Shown: one piece after another, positions 49,370-57,998 of the stretch
Position numbering within the stretch: the first letter of the stretch is position 1
How the letters are laid out: each line of letters opens with the position of its first letter
DNA from: Halorubrum trapanicum
GTDB lineage: Archaea; Halobacteriota; Halobacteria; Halobacteriales; Haloferacaceae
DNA length: 64,000 nucleotides
NCBI RefSeq assembly: GCF_002355655.1
Contig: NZ_AP017570.1
Location: 1-64,000, forward strand
Direction of reading: 5' to 3'
Made by a program: the position numbers and the translations under genes
Notes under the pieces: generated by a model
Databases searched by the model: none
What the model was told of the DNA's origin: nothing
What the model saw: the letters and a program-made list of their open reading frames with translations, nothing else

Positions 49370-50022
49370 CTCCCGAGTGAGGCCTGTTCTCGGTCGGACT
49401 CAGCTGGAACTTCGCAGAGAAACCGCCACTTTGGCTGCTCTCGGATCTGCTTATCGGGGCGATTTCCCGCTTGGCCGGGGTCCGTTTTACCGGCACAGTG
49501 CCAGCCCTTGTCTCTGAGCGCTTTGATCATCGAGCCGTCGAAGTCGGCTCGCACGAACGTCAGCAGGAGCCGAACGCCTCGTCGCCGACCGTGCCGACGC
49601 ACGAATCGTTCCATCGACCGGGCGAGGGCGGCAGAGGCGAGATTGGGGAAATCGACGCCGATGCAAATCCGTGCTGCCTCAACGATTTCGTCGCCCTCGA
49701 ATCGCGTCCCGTCGTACTCCAGTGAGCGAATCAGCGGATAGCGCCACGTAATCGCACCTAGTAGCTGGTCTTGGTAACAGAGTCCGTGATGGACGAGATT
49801 CGTCCGGGGGACATCGTCCATATAGGAGTGATGTGCTTCGTAGATCGCGCCGGCGACATGGCGCGGGATCGATTCGATATGGACGCGCTCTGCGAACCGC
49901 AAACCGAGCGGCGCCGTGACCGGCTGCCCCTCCCGATGGATGGGACACGAGCACCCCTCGGGGGTAGGCGTATACTGGAAGCCGGTACTCCGTATTTGGT
50001 CTAGAGAGTGAGTTTCGGTCAC
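49357..50022 (-). CDS. GNAT-fold protein resembling Mom-type DNA-modification enzymes
   Basis: A 221-residue protein starting at GTG 50022 (MTETHSLDQIRSTGFQY), overlapping the stop of the small upstream ORF (GTGA). Core: LCYQDQLLGAITWRYPLI, EAARICIGVDFPNLASAALARSMERF, GVRLLLTFVRADFDGSMIKALRDKGWHC. This order (strand, long helix, then an FVRAD-type strand, then GW) resembles the acetyltransferase-like fold of phage Mu Mom, which modifies adenine to evade restriction. N-terminal Cys/His (CSCPIHREG) may bind metal. Similarity is by pattern; activity unproven. Confidence 0.5.
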   Translation of the reverse strand: MTETHSLDQIRSTGFQYTPTPEGCSCPIHREGQPVTAPLGLRFAERVHIESIPRHVAGAIYEAHHSYMDDVPRTNLVHHGLCYQDQLLGAITWRYPLIRSLEYDGTRFEGDEIVEAARICIGVDFPNLASAALARSMERFVRRHGRRRGVRLLLTFVRADFDGSMIKALRDKGWHCAGKTDPGQAGNRPDKQIREQPKWRFLCEVPAESDREQASLGRWSP

Positions 50023-50150
50023 GAGTCGGTGTCGTCGGTGCGCTCCTGTCGGTCGTTGTATCGCTCCAGTTCGCGCCCGATTTTCTCGAGCGCCTCGACA
50101 CCACGTTCGAGGAGCTGGTGGGTGGCTCGCGCCAGTCGAAGCGTCTCCAT
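50019..50150 (-). CDS. 43-residue helical protein overlapping both neighbours
   Basis: ATG 50150 to TGA 50019 reads METLRLARATHQLLERGVEA then LEKIGRELERYNDRQERTDD. It is coding-like, amphipathic and acidic-ended. Its ATG overlaps the upstream stop (TGATG) and its TGA overlaps the next GTG (GTGA), the classic layout of coupled genes. It is too short for usual gene calls but fills the only gap in a continuous operon. Confidence 0.65.
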   Translation of the reverse strand: METLRLARATHQLLERGVEALEKIGRELERYNDRQERTDDTDS

Positions 50151-50836
50151 CAGTGCTCCCCCTCCGGGGGTTCGATGAGGTCGTTGCTCTCTTCGGCGAG
50201 TTCCTGGATTACCCGTTCTACGTCAGCATCCTCGGCAACCGTCCGATGTGCGAGCGGGGCAGGATATGCACGGTCGCCCTGGCTGCAGAGCACGACCAGC
50301 CACTCGTCGCGTCCATCCCCGAGTACGATGTAGTGGTCGCGATCAGCGCGCTGGAAGACCCGCCGGTCCGGGCGAGAGACGGCTCGCCAGTTCTCGGGGA
50401 GCGTCGGTGACGGCCGTCCACCGTCGGCGAGCGCGACGACGTCTTCGGTAAGGGTCGCCATCGCGGCGTCGATCTCCTCGCCGGGGAGGTGCCAGCACGC
50501 CGCGGCACCGTCGCACTCCAGCTGCGAAACCACCTGATTCCGGAACGCGATGTAGTGCTCACGGGCGAACTGCTCATCGTCGTAGTAGTCGAGGAGGAGC
50601 GCGCACGCGAGCTGGGCGGGCCCGCTACCACTATACCCCCACTCGAACCCGCTTGGACTGTGGTTGACGAGGTCCAGACTGCGCTCGAGGGAGAGTCGCC
50701 GATGCTCCGAGAGGTTCAGGACGACGGCTTGGCCGTCGACGCGGAAGCCGACGTATTCGACTGCGTCTCGGTGAGCCTGACCTGGCGATGCGACTGGAAC
50801 CGATTCCGAACTGGCCATAGGTACATTCCCGTTCAT
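50150..50836 (-). CDS. DUF6166-like protein
   Basis: A protein of 228 residues from ATG 50836 (MNGNVPMASSESVP); ATG 50818 is an alternative. HSPSGFEWGYSGSGPAQLACALLLDYYDDE near residues 60-90 is the DUF6166 signature. A C-terminal acidic domain includes HYIVLGDGRDEWLVVLCSQ. Function unknown. First gene of the overlapping operon 50836-48824, with leader copy 6 upstream. Confidence 0.75.
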   Translation of the reverse strand: MNGNVPMASSESVPVASPGQAHRDAVEYVGFRVDGQAVVLNLSEHRRLSLERSLDLVNHSPSGFEWGYSGSGPAQLACALLLDYYDDEQFAREHYIAFRNQVVSQLECDGAAACWHLPGEEIDAAMATLTEDVVALADGGRPSPTLPENWRAVSRPDRRVFQRADRDHYIVLGDGRDEWLVVLCSQGDRAYPAPLAHRTVAEDADVERVIQELAEESNDLIEPPEGEH

Positions 50837-50860
50837 CGTTGCTCGCGGGCGGTTCGGTGA

Positions 50861-50892
50861 CCCCCGCACCCCTATCAGGGGTTCAACAAACA
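50861..50892 (-). promoter_or_regulatory. Hairpin leader element, copy 6
   Basis: Minus strand: TGTTTGTTGAACCCCTGATA, then GGGGTGCGGGGG, 24 bp before the DUF6166-like start; near-identical loop side to copies 2, 11 and 12. Confidence 0.68.
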
Positions 50893-50925
50893 GGTGAGCG
50901 CATACTGCTCGGCACCCACAGGGAC

Positions 50926-51573
50926 TCATCTGGTTGAGGATGTACTATACTTGTTCGACCAGTAGTAGATGAGCGGAACGCCAAGAGCGGTCGGCCACAA
51001 CCACGCGGCGATTCCCAGCATCGGCGTGAGATTGACTGCTGATACGGCACTCACCGTCGCGATGAATGCGCCAATCATACGCTGAAGATGGCTTACCATC
51101 CAGTCGCCCGACTCGTCGGCTTGGAAGATGCGAATATCCAAGATTCCAAACGCCACGCCGATACCACCGAAGACCATCATCACGATTCCAAAGGATCTCC
51201 CACCGAGAACCCAGATGGCTCCCCACAGGCCGAGGCTGAAACACGCAAGAATGACGCACCCAGCAGCAACCCAGTCCAGTCTGTGAGCAGTATCCGGTGG
51301 GCGCTTTCGGGAGAGTGTCCGATAGCCCAACAACGCAAGATAGCCACTAAAAATGGCGACGAGTGTGAGAATACCACGGAACGAAGTTGGATGAATCCCG
51401 ACGCGGACGACCACCGTCACAACGACGACACCCATCGAGACAAGAAACGCCTTCCCGGCTTGTCGGTGTCGCCACCCACCTTTACTCGTCACTAACGCGC
51501 CGACGCCAGCGAGGACAGCAACCGTCCCCGCAACGATGTGCAGCCAGAGAGACCACGTTTCGAGTGTTGCCAT
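50926..51573 (-). CDS. DUF2306-like membrane protein
   Basis: A 215-residue protein (MATLETWSLWLHIVAGTVAV). LHIVAGTVAVLAGVGALVTSKGG and WRHRQAGKAFLVSM match the DUF2306 opening, with conserved His. About six hydrophobic helices. It lies downstream of the histidine kinase on the same strand (45 bp) and has no hairpin leader, so the pair looks like an insertion in the array. Function unknown. Confidence 0.75.
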   Translation of the reverse strand: MATLETWSLWLHIVAGTVAVLAGVGALVTSKGGWRHRQAGKAFLVSMGVVVVTVVVRVGIHPTSFRGILTLVAIFSGYLALLGYRTLSRKRPPDTAHRLDWVAAGCVILACFSLGLWGAIWVLGGRSFGIVMMVFGGIGVAFGILDIRIFQADESGDWMVSHLQRMIGAFIATVSAVSAVNLTPMLGIAAWLWPTALGVPLIYYWSNKYSTSSTR

Positions 51574-51618
51574 ATTCGTGTGAGAAATCCCCGGGAAGGT
51601 CCAAGGGAGGGGAATAGC

Positions 51619-53907
51619 TCATCGTTTCTCGGTTGGATGGTCCGGTGGTGTGTGCTGATATACCGTCTCCTGGTCGGTGAACTCGAAGCGAGCACCACCG
51701 GAGGTGCTCTCTCGGATCGAGACGTCCCAACCGTGGGCGTCCGCAATCCGTTCGACGATGGCGAGGCCGAATCCGGTTCCACCAGCAGCGGTCGAATAGC
51801 CAGACTCGAATACGGTTGACCACTCATCTTCGGGAATTCCCGGTCCATCATCCGCCACATAGAATCCGCTTTCGAGGGCACCAACAGTCACCGTCACATC
51901 CCTCCCTCCGTGTTCGATAGCGTTTCGAAACAGGTTCTCGAAGAGTTCACGCAGCCGCGAGCGGTCGGCCTCGAGAGTGGGGAGCGAGTCGTCGACGCTG
52001 AGCGATGCGTCATGTGTATCAACCGAGTCCCACGCCTCCGTCACGAGTCTCTCCAGCCGGACGGACTCCGTCTCCCCGATCGTTCGCCCTTCGCGAGCCA
52101 GCGTCAGCATATCGTCGATGAGTTCAGTCATCTTGGTGAGGGCCCGAATCGCGGCCTCGAGATGTTCATTTTCACCGTCTTGCTCCTCTGCAGCCAGACG
52201 AACACGGCCATCAGCGACGTTCAGCGGATTCCGGAGGTCGTGTGATACCACACTCGCGAACTCGTCCAGTCGGTCCCGTTCAGCACGGAGTTCGTCTTCA
52301 ACTGCAACCCGTTCAAGTGCGGTCTCAACGTGAGAAAGCAACAGATCGATAATCTGCTGGTCGCGGTCGTCGAACGCCTCCGGTGCGACCGAAAATGCCT
52401 GTACGACGCCGTATTCTCCAACAGGGGCACTCAGTAACGAACGATATTCGTCACCATCTGAGTTCGTCCCTTCGCTTTCTTGTGTACGCTCGTCAGGGAT
52501 CGACGGGGCCGGCGGCGAAAAGTCGGGGGATTGAGACTGGTTGGACGAGTCAGTCGATACCCCGCGGATGTGGGTCAGATCGTCGACGACCAGTATCGTT
52601 CCCGTCGAGTAGCTATGCCCGGCATAGCCAGCATCGACAGGCATCGGTCCACACTCCTCAAGTGCTGTGTTGCCCGAACTTGCTTGAGGAACAAAATACT
52701 CGTTCTCGACCGCCGAAATTCTAACCTCGTCACAGTCAAGGACATCAATAGCTCCAGACACCGCGAGTTCGTAGACTCGCTCTGTGGAGTGAGCTGCTGC
52801 GAGCTCTTGGGCGACTGAGTGGAGCCGTTCGAGGCGAGTGGATTGGGTCCGGAGTCGGTCTTCGGCCCGTTTCCGAGCAGTGATATCGTGGAGGAGAATT
52901 GTGTAGCCGTTGTCGTTTCCCGGGACCTCCTCGATGGGGGATACCGTCACCTCGAATACGCTGTCTCCATCATCAGTACTAATCGTGAGTTCACGACGGG
53001 CAGAAGCGGCGGGGAGATCAGCTACGATTGATTCAAGTTCAGGAATGTGATCCGTTACTGGCGTTCCGATAACCGTCTTTCGTGGCTCGCCGAGCAGGAA
53101 GCCAGCACTCGCATTCATATCGACGAGCCGGCAATCGGAGTCCAGTACGAGGACGATCTCGTTCATCGCATCGAACGCGGTGTCGCGAGCGACCGGTGTC
53201 ACGTCCATCCATTTGAATCGCGCCAGACTGATGCCGCCTGCGAAGGCAGTAACGATGTTCGAAAGCGCGGCGATATTGAGGCCGGGGAGCGGATTGTTGC
53301 CGGTGACATAGAGAATGCCTGCGATTCCGGGAACTAATGCGAAGATAAAGAGGACGCTAATCTGCCATCTGAACACGCCTCGGGTATGGACGAATGTACT
53401 GGCGAGGAGCCCGAGCGTTACTAATAGGAGTCCATCGGCGTAGACCAGGTACAACCAAAACGCAGGCCCGTACGTTGGGTCGAAAATAGCAAGTGAGTCA
53501 ATCATCGTGAGCTGAAAACTCTGATAGACGAGATGGTGGCTCTCATTCGTTACCAGCAAAAGAAGGAACCCTACAGCAAACGCTCCGAGGGGACCAAACA
53601 CACGAGGTGTGAACCAGCTGTCTCGACCAGTGTACCAGAGGACGTATCCGAACCAGATGAGCGGTAAGAGGACCACGCCGATAAATTCGAACTGAACCCA
53701 GAAGATCTTCTGTGACAGAGTGGTCGACGAGAGCTGTAACGCATAGGCGAAAACCCATTCTGCGCCGGTTAGCATCAATAGCGAGCCCAAGATAGTTCCC
53801 CGAGATTGCTGGCCACGACCAAGCCACCACAAATACAGGGCAAACCCCGAGAGAAGGGCTCCCGACGCCACCAATGGGAGCGTATAGGGGGTTTGTTGCC
53901 AGGCCAT
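51619..53907 (-). CDS. Sensor histidine kinase: 7TM, PAS, GAF, HisKA, HATPase
   Basis: A protein of 762 residues from ATG 53907 (MAWQQTPYTLPLVASGAL); a TTG at 53976 is unlikely. Seven N-terminal membrane helices to about residue 220 (histidine-kinase 7TM type), a PAS domain about 235-350, a GAF-like domain about 365-530, H-box VVSHDLRNPLN near 555 (phospho-His), N-box LFRNAIEHGG, G1 DDGPGIPEDE, G2 GTGFGLAIV. A hybrid of the bat/halo-type sensors common in haloarchaea; stimulus unknown. No response regulator adjacent. Confidence 0.92.
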   Translation of the reverse strand: MAWQQTPYTLPLVASGALLSGFALYLWWLGRGQQSRGTILGSLLMLTGAEWVFAYALQLSSTTLSQKIFWVQFEFIGVVLLPLIWFGYVLWYTGRDSWFTPRVFGPLGAFAVGFLLLLVTNESHHLVYQSFQLTMIDSLAIFDPTYGPAFWLYLVYADGLLLVTLGLLASTFVHTRGVFRWQISVLFIFALVPGIAGILYVTGNNPLPGLNIAALSNIVTAFAGGISLARFKWMDVTPVARDTAFDAMNEIVLVLDSDCRLVDMNASAGFLLGEPRKTVIGTPVTDHIPELESIVADLPAASARRELTISTDDGDSVFEVTVSPIEEVPGNDNGYTILLHDITARKRAEDRLRTQSTRLERLHSVAQELAAAHSTERVYELAVSGAIDVLDCDEVRISAVENEYFVPQASSGNTALEECGPMPVDAGYAGHSYSTGTILVVDDLTHIRGVSTDSSNQSQSPDFSPPAPSIPDERTQESEGTNSDGDEYRSLLSAPVGEYGVVQAFSVAPEAFDDRDQQIIDLLLSHVETALERVAVEDELRAERDRLDEFASVVSHDLRNPLNVADGRVRLAAEEQDGENEHLEAAIRALTKMTELIDDMLTLAREGRTIGETESVRLERLVTEAWDSVDTHDASLSVDDSLPTLEADRSRLRELFENLFRNAIEHGGRDVTVTVGALESGFYVADDGPGIPEDEWSTVFESGYSTAAGGTGFGLAIVERIADAHGWDVSIRESTSGGARFEFTDQETVYQHTPPDHPTEKR

Positions 53908-54025
53908 CTCAGTGAGTACTCCGTTCCCCTCTAAGTCGAGAGGGTGGGGATAAAACACTACTCCATCGTTATCCAAATCGATCGTCCAACAGCCTCATCT
54001 TTCCGTGTTACTGCGTTGGTGCCGT

Positions 54026-54297
54026 TATAAGAGATGGCCTGAGTCGGTCCGAGGACGGAGGTAAGTGCGATGGAGTATCCACGATCCACAGCCGCTATTC
54101 CGTTCCTGGGTGGCGAGTCGGGGATTTTTCCGTAGATAGTGGGATCGGAGTTGTGAGTTAAATTTGCTGAAGTCACGAAGTTCTACGAGCACTTTCCCTG
54201 TGGGCCGTTCATCGAGTACGTCGTTAAGATGCCTTCGTGAAAACTCGGTCTCAGCCGCGAGTTTCTCCGGTGTGGCTGATGCCCGGCACTCAGCTCG
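54026..54297 (-). pseudogene. Remnant of a helix-turn-helix regulator
   Basis: In the 465-bp gap between the kinase and the next array gene, one minus-strand frame reads TPEKLAAETEFSRRHLNDVLDE, a convincing helix-turn-helix, then degenerates (ERPTGKVLVELRDFSKF) to a stop at 54026. No start codon is found above it. Probably a decayed regulator; nothing else is seen in the gap. Confidence 0.38.
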
Positions 54298-54372
54298 TCA
54301 AGAATTGGGAATCCTGTCTTCGTAATAATCTGGGTCGATCTAATCCCTATTCGTACGACTACGATTATGATT

Positions 54373-54957
54373 TTACTTCACGACTGCTTCGTCACGAACC
54401 AGCTCTGCAAGGGCGTCCTCCAGCGATCCTTGGAATTGCCAGTTCGCCCGCTCGAAAGCCTCGTCGGTCGGGCCGTCCCAGCGGGGGAACTCGGAGTGGT
54501 CGCTCACCTTGATCCGCCACTCGGTCGGCTCGTCAAATTTGGTCTCCGTCGGGAGTTCCACAATGTAGAGGTACTCCTCGTCGCCATGAATGCCGTCAGC
54601 TGGATCCTCGACGCCGTGGCCAAGCAGGAACAGTGGCTGATCGAGGTGCTCCATGTTGGACGGCTCAAGGAGATCCGCTGGCTGAGCCGCGTCGATCGTT
54701 CGCTCTGGGTCGCCATCCAGATAGAGGCTGACCGTCGAGAGCTTGTCGAGGAATACGAACGTCGCTGCCGTGTAGCCCGGTCCTCGCTCAGCGTGGGTCG
54801 CATCGAGAAGCTCTTTCAGCTGTGTGAGATCCCGGAGGACGCTCCCCGGGCAGCCATCTGAATGCCTGTACACCTGCGCGACGCGGTCGGCACTGCCATC
54901 TGTCTCACCGGTCTGTTCGACTCGTTGTACGAATCGGAGTTGACTCCGTGTCGACAT
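54373..54957 (-). CDS. Conserved haloarchaeal plasmid protein
   Basis: A protein of 194 residues from ATG 54957 (MSTRSQLRFVQRVEQTGETD); the longer ORF start crosses the leader hairpin and is rejected. Notable segments: RVAQVYRHSDGCPGSVLRDL, FLDKLSTVSLYLDGDPE, LFLLGHGVEDPADGIHGDEEYLY. This type recurs in haloarchaeal plasmid arrays beside DUF932 and zinc-ribbon genes; its function is unknown. Leader copy 7 lies 20 bp upstream. Confidence 0.75.
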   Translation of the reverse strand: MSTRSQLRFVQRVEQTGETDGSADRVAQVYRHSDGCPGSVLRDLTQLKELLDATHAERGPGYTAATFVFLDKLSTVSLYLDGDPERTIDAAQPADLLEPSNMEHLDQPLFLLGHGVEDPADGIHGDEEYLYIVELPTETKFDEPTEWRIKVSDHSEFPRWDGPTDEAFERANWQFQGSLEDALAELVRDEAVVK

Positions 54958-54977
54958 TGATACTCGCCGACGCGTGT

Positions 54978-55010
54978 GCGCCGGCACCCATCGCCGGCGC
55001 AGGAACAACA
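54978..55010 (-). promoter_or_regulatory. Hairpin leader element, copy 7
   Basis: Minus strand: GTGTTGTTCCT, then the perfect stem GCGCCGGC-GATGGGT-GCCGGCGC. The same 8-bp stem and 7-nt loop recur in copy 9 (56421-56443). Confidence 0.72.
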
Positions 55011-55039
55011 CCACGCAGTCGCTGCGGGGCTGCATTCCG

Positions 55040-55435
55040 CTACGCCAGGTGCGACACCTCTGATGGTTCTTCGATGTCGTCGAACTCGCCACGCTCCACA
55101 GGTTCCCAGTCCTCACCCGGCTCTGGACTCCACCAGTCGACCTTGTAGGCGCCCGGTGCGCCGAGGGTCTTCACGCGGGCCGACCCATCAGGCAGGTCGC
55201 GGCGCAGTTTCTCGTCGACGTGGAGGTTCCAGGTCGTGGTTGTATCGAAGCAGGCGAGCACGGCTTCCTCGTAGCCGCGTGTTTCTCGGGATTCCTGGAG
55301 TTCGACCTGGGTGTTGCAGTTCTTGCAGAACACCCCCTCGAAGGGGATGTGAGTGAAGACCTCCTGCCCGCAGACGGGACACCAGAGGAACTCGAACAGT
55401 GCCTCGCTGTGTCGGTCAAGTACTTCGAGACTCAT
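55040..55435 (-). CDS. DUF7567-like zinc-ribbon protein
   Basis: A protein of 131 residues from ATG 55435 (MSLEVLDRHSEALFEFLWCP). WCPVCGQEVF and VFCKNCNTQVEL form a four-Cys zinc ribbon in residues 18-42, followed by ESRETRGYEEAVLACFDTTT and a Trp-rich tail (YKVDWWSPEPGEDWEP). Common in haloarchaeal plasmid arrays; function unknown. Confidence 0.75.
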   Translation of the reverse strand: MSLEVLDRHSEALFEFLWCPVCGQEVFTHIPFEGVFCKNCNTQVELQESRETRGYEEAVLACFDTTTTWNLHVDEKLRRDLPDGSARVKTLGAPGAYKVDWWSPEPGEDWEPVERGEFDDIEEPSEVSHLA

Positions 55436-55458
55436 TGGTTGACTCACCCGGTCGTACC

Positions 55459-55488
55459 GGGCCACCACCTCGTGCCCGGCCGAAAAAC
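55459..55488 (-). promoter_or_regulatory. Hairpin leader element, copy 8
   Basis: Minus strand: CTGTTTTTCGGCCGGGCACG, then AGGTGGTGGCCC; stem GGCC/GGCC-type, 23 bp before the zinc-ribbon gene. Confidence 0.62.
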
Positions 55489-55508
55489 AGCGCCCACCGC
55501 TCACTCAC

Positions 55509-55874
55509 TCACCGTTCGGCGCCATAGACGATGCGTGAGGGGGCTTCGTACCCACAGTCGGGGCAGTCATACCACCGCTGGACTTTCGCCCCGTCTGCCG
55601 CCTTCTCGCCGACGCGAACGTCGTTGTTCGGACACTCCGGGCAGCTGAGGTCCGGTGCGGGCCGCTCCCGGAGCTCGTCACGGAACGATGTCGCATCCTT
55701 CGTCTCGTACCCCCGCGACCACACCGGATAGCCGTCGACGAGGATTGCCCCACGCCATTTGTACCGGTAGGAGTCCGGGGCTCGATGCAGGACGGCTCGC
55801 GCACCGGTCTCGGTGTTCCGATACGCGAGTGTCGGCGAGCGGCTCTCGCGTCGCCAGTTGGTGATCCTGGGCAT
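55509..55874 (-). CDS. DUF7568-like zinc-ribbon protein
   Basis: A 121-residue protein (MPRITNWRRESRSPTLAYRN). N-terminal beta segment (YRYKWRGAILVDGYPVWS), then a C-terminal ribbon (SCPECPNNDVRVGEKAADG ... WYDCPDCGYE) with two CxxC pairs. Its ATG is 3 bp from the stop of the 163-residue gene upstream, so the two are cotranscribed. Function unknown. Confidence 0.75.
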   Translation of the reverse strand: MPRITNWRRESRSPTLAYRNTETGARAVLHRAPDSYRYKWRGAILVDGYPVWSRGYETKDATSFRDELRERPAPDLSCPECPNNDVRVGEKAADGAKVQRWYDCPDCGYEAPSRIVYGAER

Positions 55875-55877
55875 TAT

Positions 55878-56369
55878 TCAGAAGTGGACGTCAGCGGGTA
55901 CGATCCAGAGCTCCTCACTCTCCTCGAGGAGTCGGTCCAACTGTCCACGGTGGCGAATGCCGGTTCCGTGTTCGGTGTACAGGAAGATCGTCGGGCCGTC
56001 GTACGCACCGACCTTGTGGAAGGCGTGCCGGGCGAGGTCCTCGTCGCGCATGATCTCCTCGTCGGAGAGCTCGTCGATGGCCTCCTTCACCCGATCGAGA
56101 TTACGCTCGAACTCTTCCTTCGTCGCCTCCCAGCCACGCTCGAGGAGATCCTGGCCGTCATCAGAATCGACGGGGGCTGCAGTCGGGAGCTCACCCCATC
56201 GTGCCTTCCCCGCAACGGACGTGTCCTCCTCATCGAACGTGACGTAGTAGTCGAAGACGGCGCCGGCGTGTGGGTCCGCGCCGACCAGGCGGTCGAACAC
56301 CGTCTTTCCGGTGGCCAGCGCGTCGTCGTGCGTCGATGCCTCTACCAGTGCGTAAATCACCATGTGCAT
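55878..56369 (-). CDS. Conserved haloarchaeal plasmid protein
   Basis: A protein of 163 residues from ATG 56369 (MHMVIYALVEASTHDDALAT); ATG 56363 is possible and the longer ORF is rejected because it crosses the leader hairpin. Alternating strand/helix start, then FDYYVTFDEEDTSVAGKARW and GWEATKEEFERNLDRVKEAI. The end (IFLYTEHGTGIRHRGQLDRL) is well ordered. No catalytic motif known to me. Leader copy 9 is upstream, and beyond it the SMC cassette begins. Confidence 0.72.
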   Translation of the reverse strand: MHMVIYALVEASTHDDALATGKTVFDRLVGADPHAGAVFDYYVTFDEEDTSVAGKARWGELPTAAPVDSDDGQDLLERGWEATKEEFERNLDRVKEAIDELSDEEIMRDEDLARHAFHKVGAYDGPTIFLYTEHGTGIRHRGQLDRLLEESEELWIVPADVHF

Positions 56370-56420
56370 CTCGAACACCTCGTAACGCCGACGCACCGGA
56401 TGTGGTTGCTCGCTCCAGCT

Positions 56421-56452
56421 GCGCCGGCACCCATCGCCGGCGCTCGAAAAAC
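56421..56452 (-). promoter_or_regulatory. Hairpin leader element, copy 9
   Basis: Minus strand: TGTTTTTCGA, then the perfect stem GCGCCGGC-GATGGGT-GCCGGCGC, identical to copy 7 although the genes differ. It marks the left border of the SMC cassette. Confidence 0.75.
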
Positions 56453-56579
56453 ATCTCCAAAAGAGGTGCTCACTGGCTATCGTTCTAATACCAGATAGGA
56501 GGACGGGCAACTCAGTGGGCCCAAGTTATGACAGGAACTATTACTTGTCCACCAACATCTACTTCATAAACAGCTCACT

Positions 56580-57425
56580 ATGGGTACTTTCTCCTCTATT
56601 CGGTCTATTCCATTTTCTGAATTCCTCATCTTTGGTCGATCCGAGACTAAGATTTTTGCCATCGTAGCTAGCGAGACAGTCTTCTTGGGGGCCACTTTCT
56701 TCGTCGCCAAGCCTCCGTTCCTACCGATCCCCTTCAGTGACAGTGCAGCACTCCTTATAACAGGGCTTCTCACCGTTGTCCTCGCCGCTGCACTCTATGT
56801 CCTGCTTTCAGGCCTCGGATACCAGACCTACTCAGCCAAGTTCCACAGCCCCGTCCATATCCTCAAATGCTGGGCAGCACACCTCGCTTTCTCAACCGTC
56901 GTCATCTACATCGGCTACCTGCTCCTCGTCTACCCGTACACCGGAAGCATTGTCCTCCAGCCAGTCGACATCGGTATCGGAGCCGTATTCTCAACCGGTT
57001 ACGCCATCTCGATAGCTGGGATCATCTACGGCGAGGATTATTTCTCCGACAACCCCAACACGAAACCGGAAGACATCGACCAGTTCCTCACAGCAGCAGA
57101 AGACCTCAAAGAAAAACCGGAGCCAGAGATCGTCGACGAACCCGGCCAGCTGATCCAGGCAGGTGACTCACTTCTTACAGGCCTCCAGACATCCAACCTG
57201 GAAGGAACCGGAGACCTCGCTTCAGACCTACAGGACTGGCTGGAGACGTTCAAGCAACGGGAACTGCAGGGGCAGAAAAAGATGGTAGGCGACCTCCCCA
57301 ACAGCGATGCCCAGTTCTCCGTATGGGAGGACCGGTACAATGCTTTCCAAGACCTCGAAGAAGAGCTTAGGGAAATGGATAACTCGGCTTCACGTAGGGT
57401 AGTATTATCTGTCAGGGGTAAATAA
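56580..57425 (+). CDS. Four-TM protein, first gene of the SMC-like cassette
   Basis: A protein of 281 residues from ATG 56580 (MGTFSSIRSIPFSEFLIFGR). Four hydrophobic helices near residues 25-42, 56-78, 100-122 and 130-150, then a cytoplasmic helical tail (AEDLKEKPEPEIVDEPGQLI ... LETFKQRELQGQKKMVGDLP). Not recognised. TATA-like TTCATAAAC lies just upstream. Spacing to the next gene is 12 bp. In a defence reading this would be the membrane-acting effector, but that is inference. Lower GC than the flanking array. Confidence 0.72.
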   Translation: MGTFSSIRSIPFSEFLIFGRSETKIFAIVASETVFLGATFFVAKPPFLPIPFSDSAALLITGLLTVVLAAALYVLLSGLGYQTYSAKFHSPVHILKCWAAHLAFSTVVIYIGYLLLVYPYTGSIVLQPVDIGIGAVFSTGYAISIAGIIYGEDYFSDNPNTKPEDIDQFLTAAEDLKEKPEPEIVDEPGQLIQAGDSLLTGLQTSNLEGTGDLASDLQDWLETFKQRELQGQKKMVGDLPNSDAQFSVWEDRYNAFQDLEEELREMDNSASRRVVLSVRGK

Positions 57426-57437
57426 TCGTAGCATAAC

Positions 57438-57992
57438 ATGGAAAAGTACGCTGAAGACCGGGAATTTGGGCCTCCGGATAAGAAACCTCACAACGAGGGA
57501 ATCTGCCTATTCAGCGACTCCAAAAGCTGCTACGGAGACGATCTAGAATCTATCCTAAACGAGATCACTCCCAAGATATCAGGCTACGAGGAGACTATCG
57601 TCGCAGATCCTCATGGAGAAGGCCTTGACTTGATGCGGGACGACCCTGTAGAGGCAGAAACAACGATCCTCAAGAGCAGTCTCTGGCTTGTCCACCACGA
57701 ATGCATCATAGAAGACGGTCTCAAGGACGACTTCAGACGTGCGATAAACGCCACACCTCCTCGAACCCATGTCTGCATCCTGATCGATGCCCCGGAATCA
57801 GAGCATGAAGAGATCGAGGAAGACCTCGATGAGGTGACGGACAGTCAGAATGTCTTCACGGTCAAATCGAAGCCTGTCCTCAGGAACAGTATCAGGCAGT
57901 ACCTCGATATGAGCGCGAATCCGAAGAGAGGAAAAGAGGAGGTCATTGAATGGAACAACAACGTCTGTGATCTAATCGATGCAAGGAGCTGA
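57438..57992 (+). CDS. Hypothetical protein, second gene of the SMC-like cassette
   Basis: A 184-residue protein (MEKYAEDREFGPPDKKPHNE). Alternating strands and helices: EGICLFSDSKSCYGDD, ETTILKSSLWLVHHE, THVCILIDAPESEHEEIEED, SQNVFTVKSKPVLRNSI. This gives a Rossmann-like impression without a known motif. It ends 6 bp before the third gene. Possibly a sensor, nuclease-like or regulatory subunit; no function can be assigned. Confidence 0.68.
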   Translation: MEKYAEDREFGPPDKKPHNEGICLFSDSKSCYGDDLESILNEITPKISGYEETIVADPHGEGLDLMRDDPVEAETTILKSSLWLVHHECIIEDGLKDDFRRAINATPPRTHVCILIDAPESEHEEIEEDLDEVTDSQNVFTVKSKPVLRNSIRQYLDMSANPKRGKEEVIEWNNNVCDLIDARS

Positions 57993-57998
57993 CCCCGG

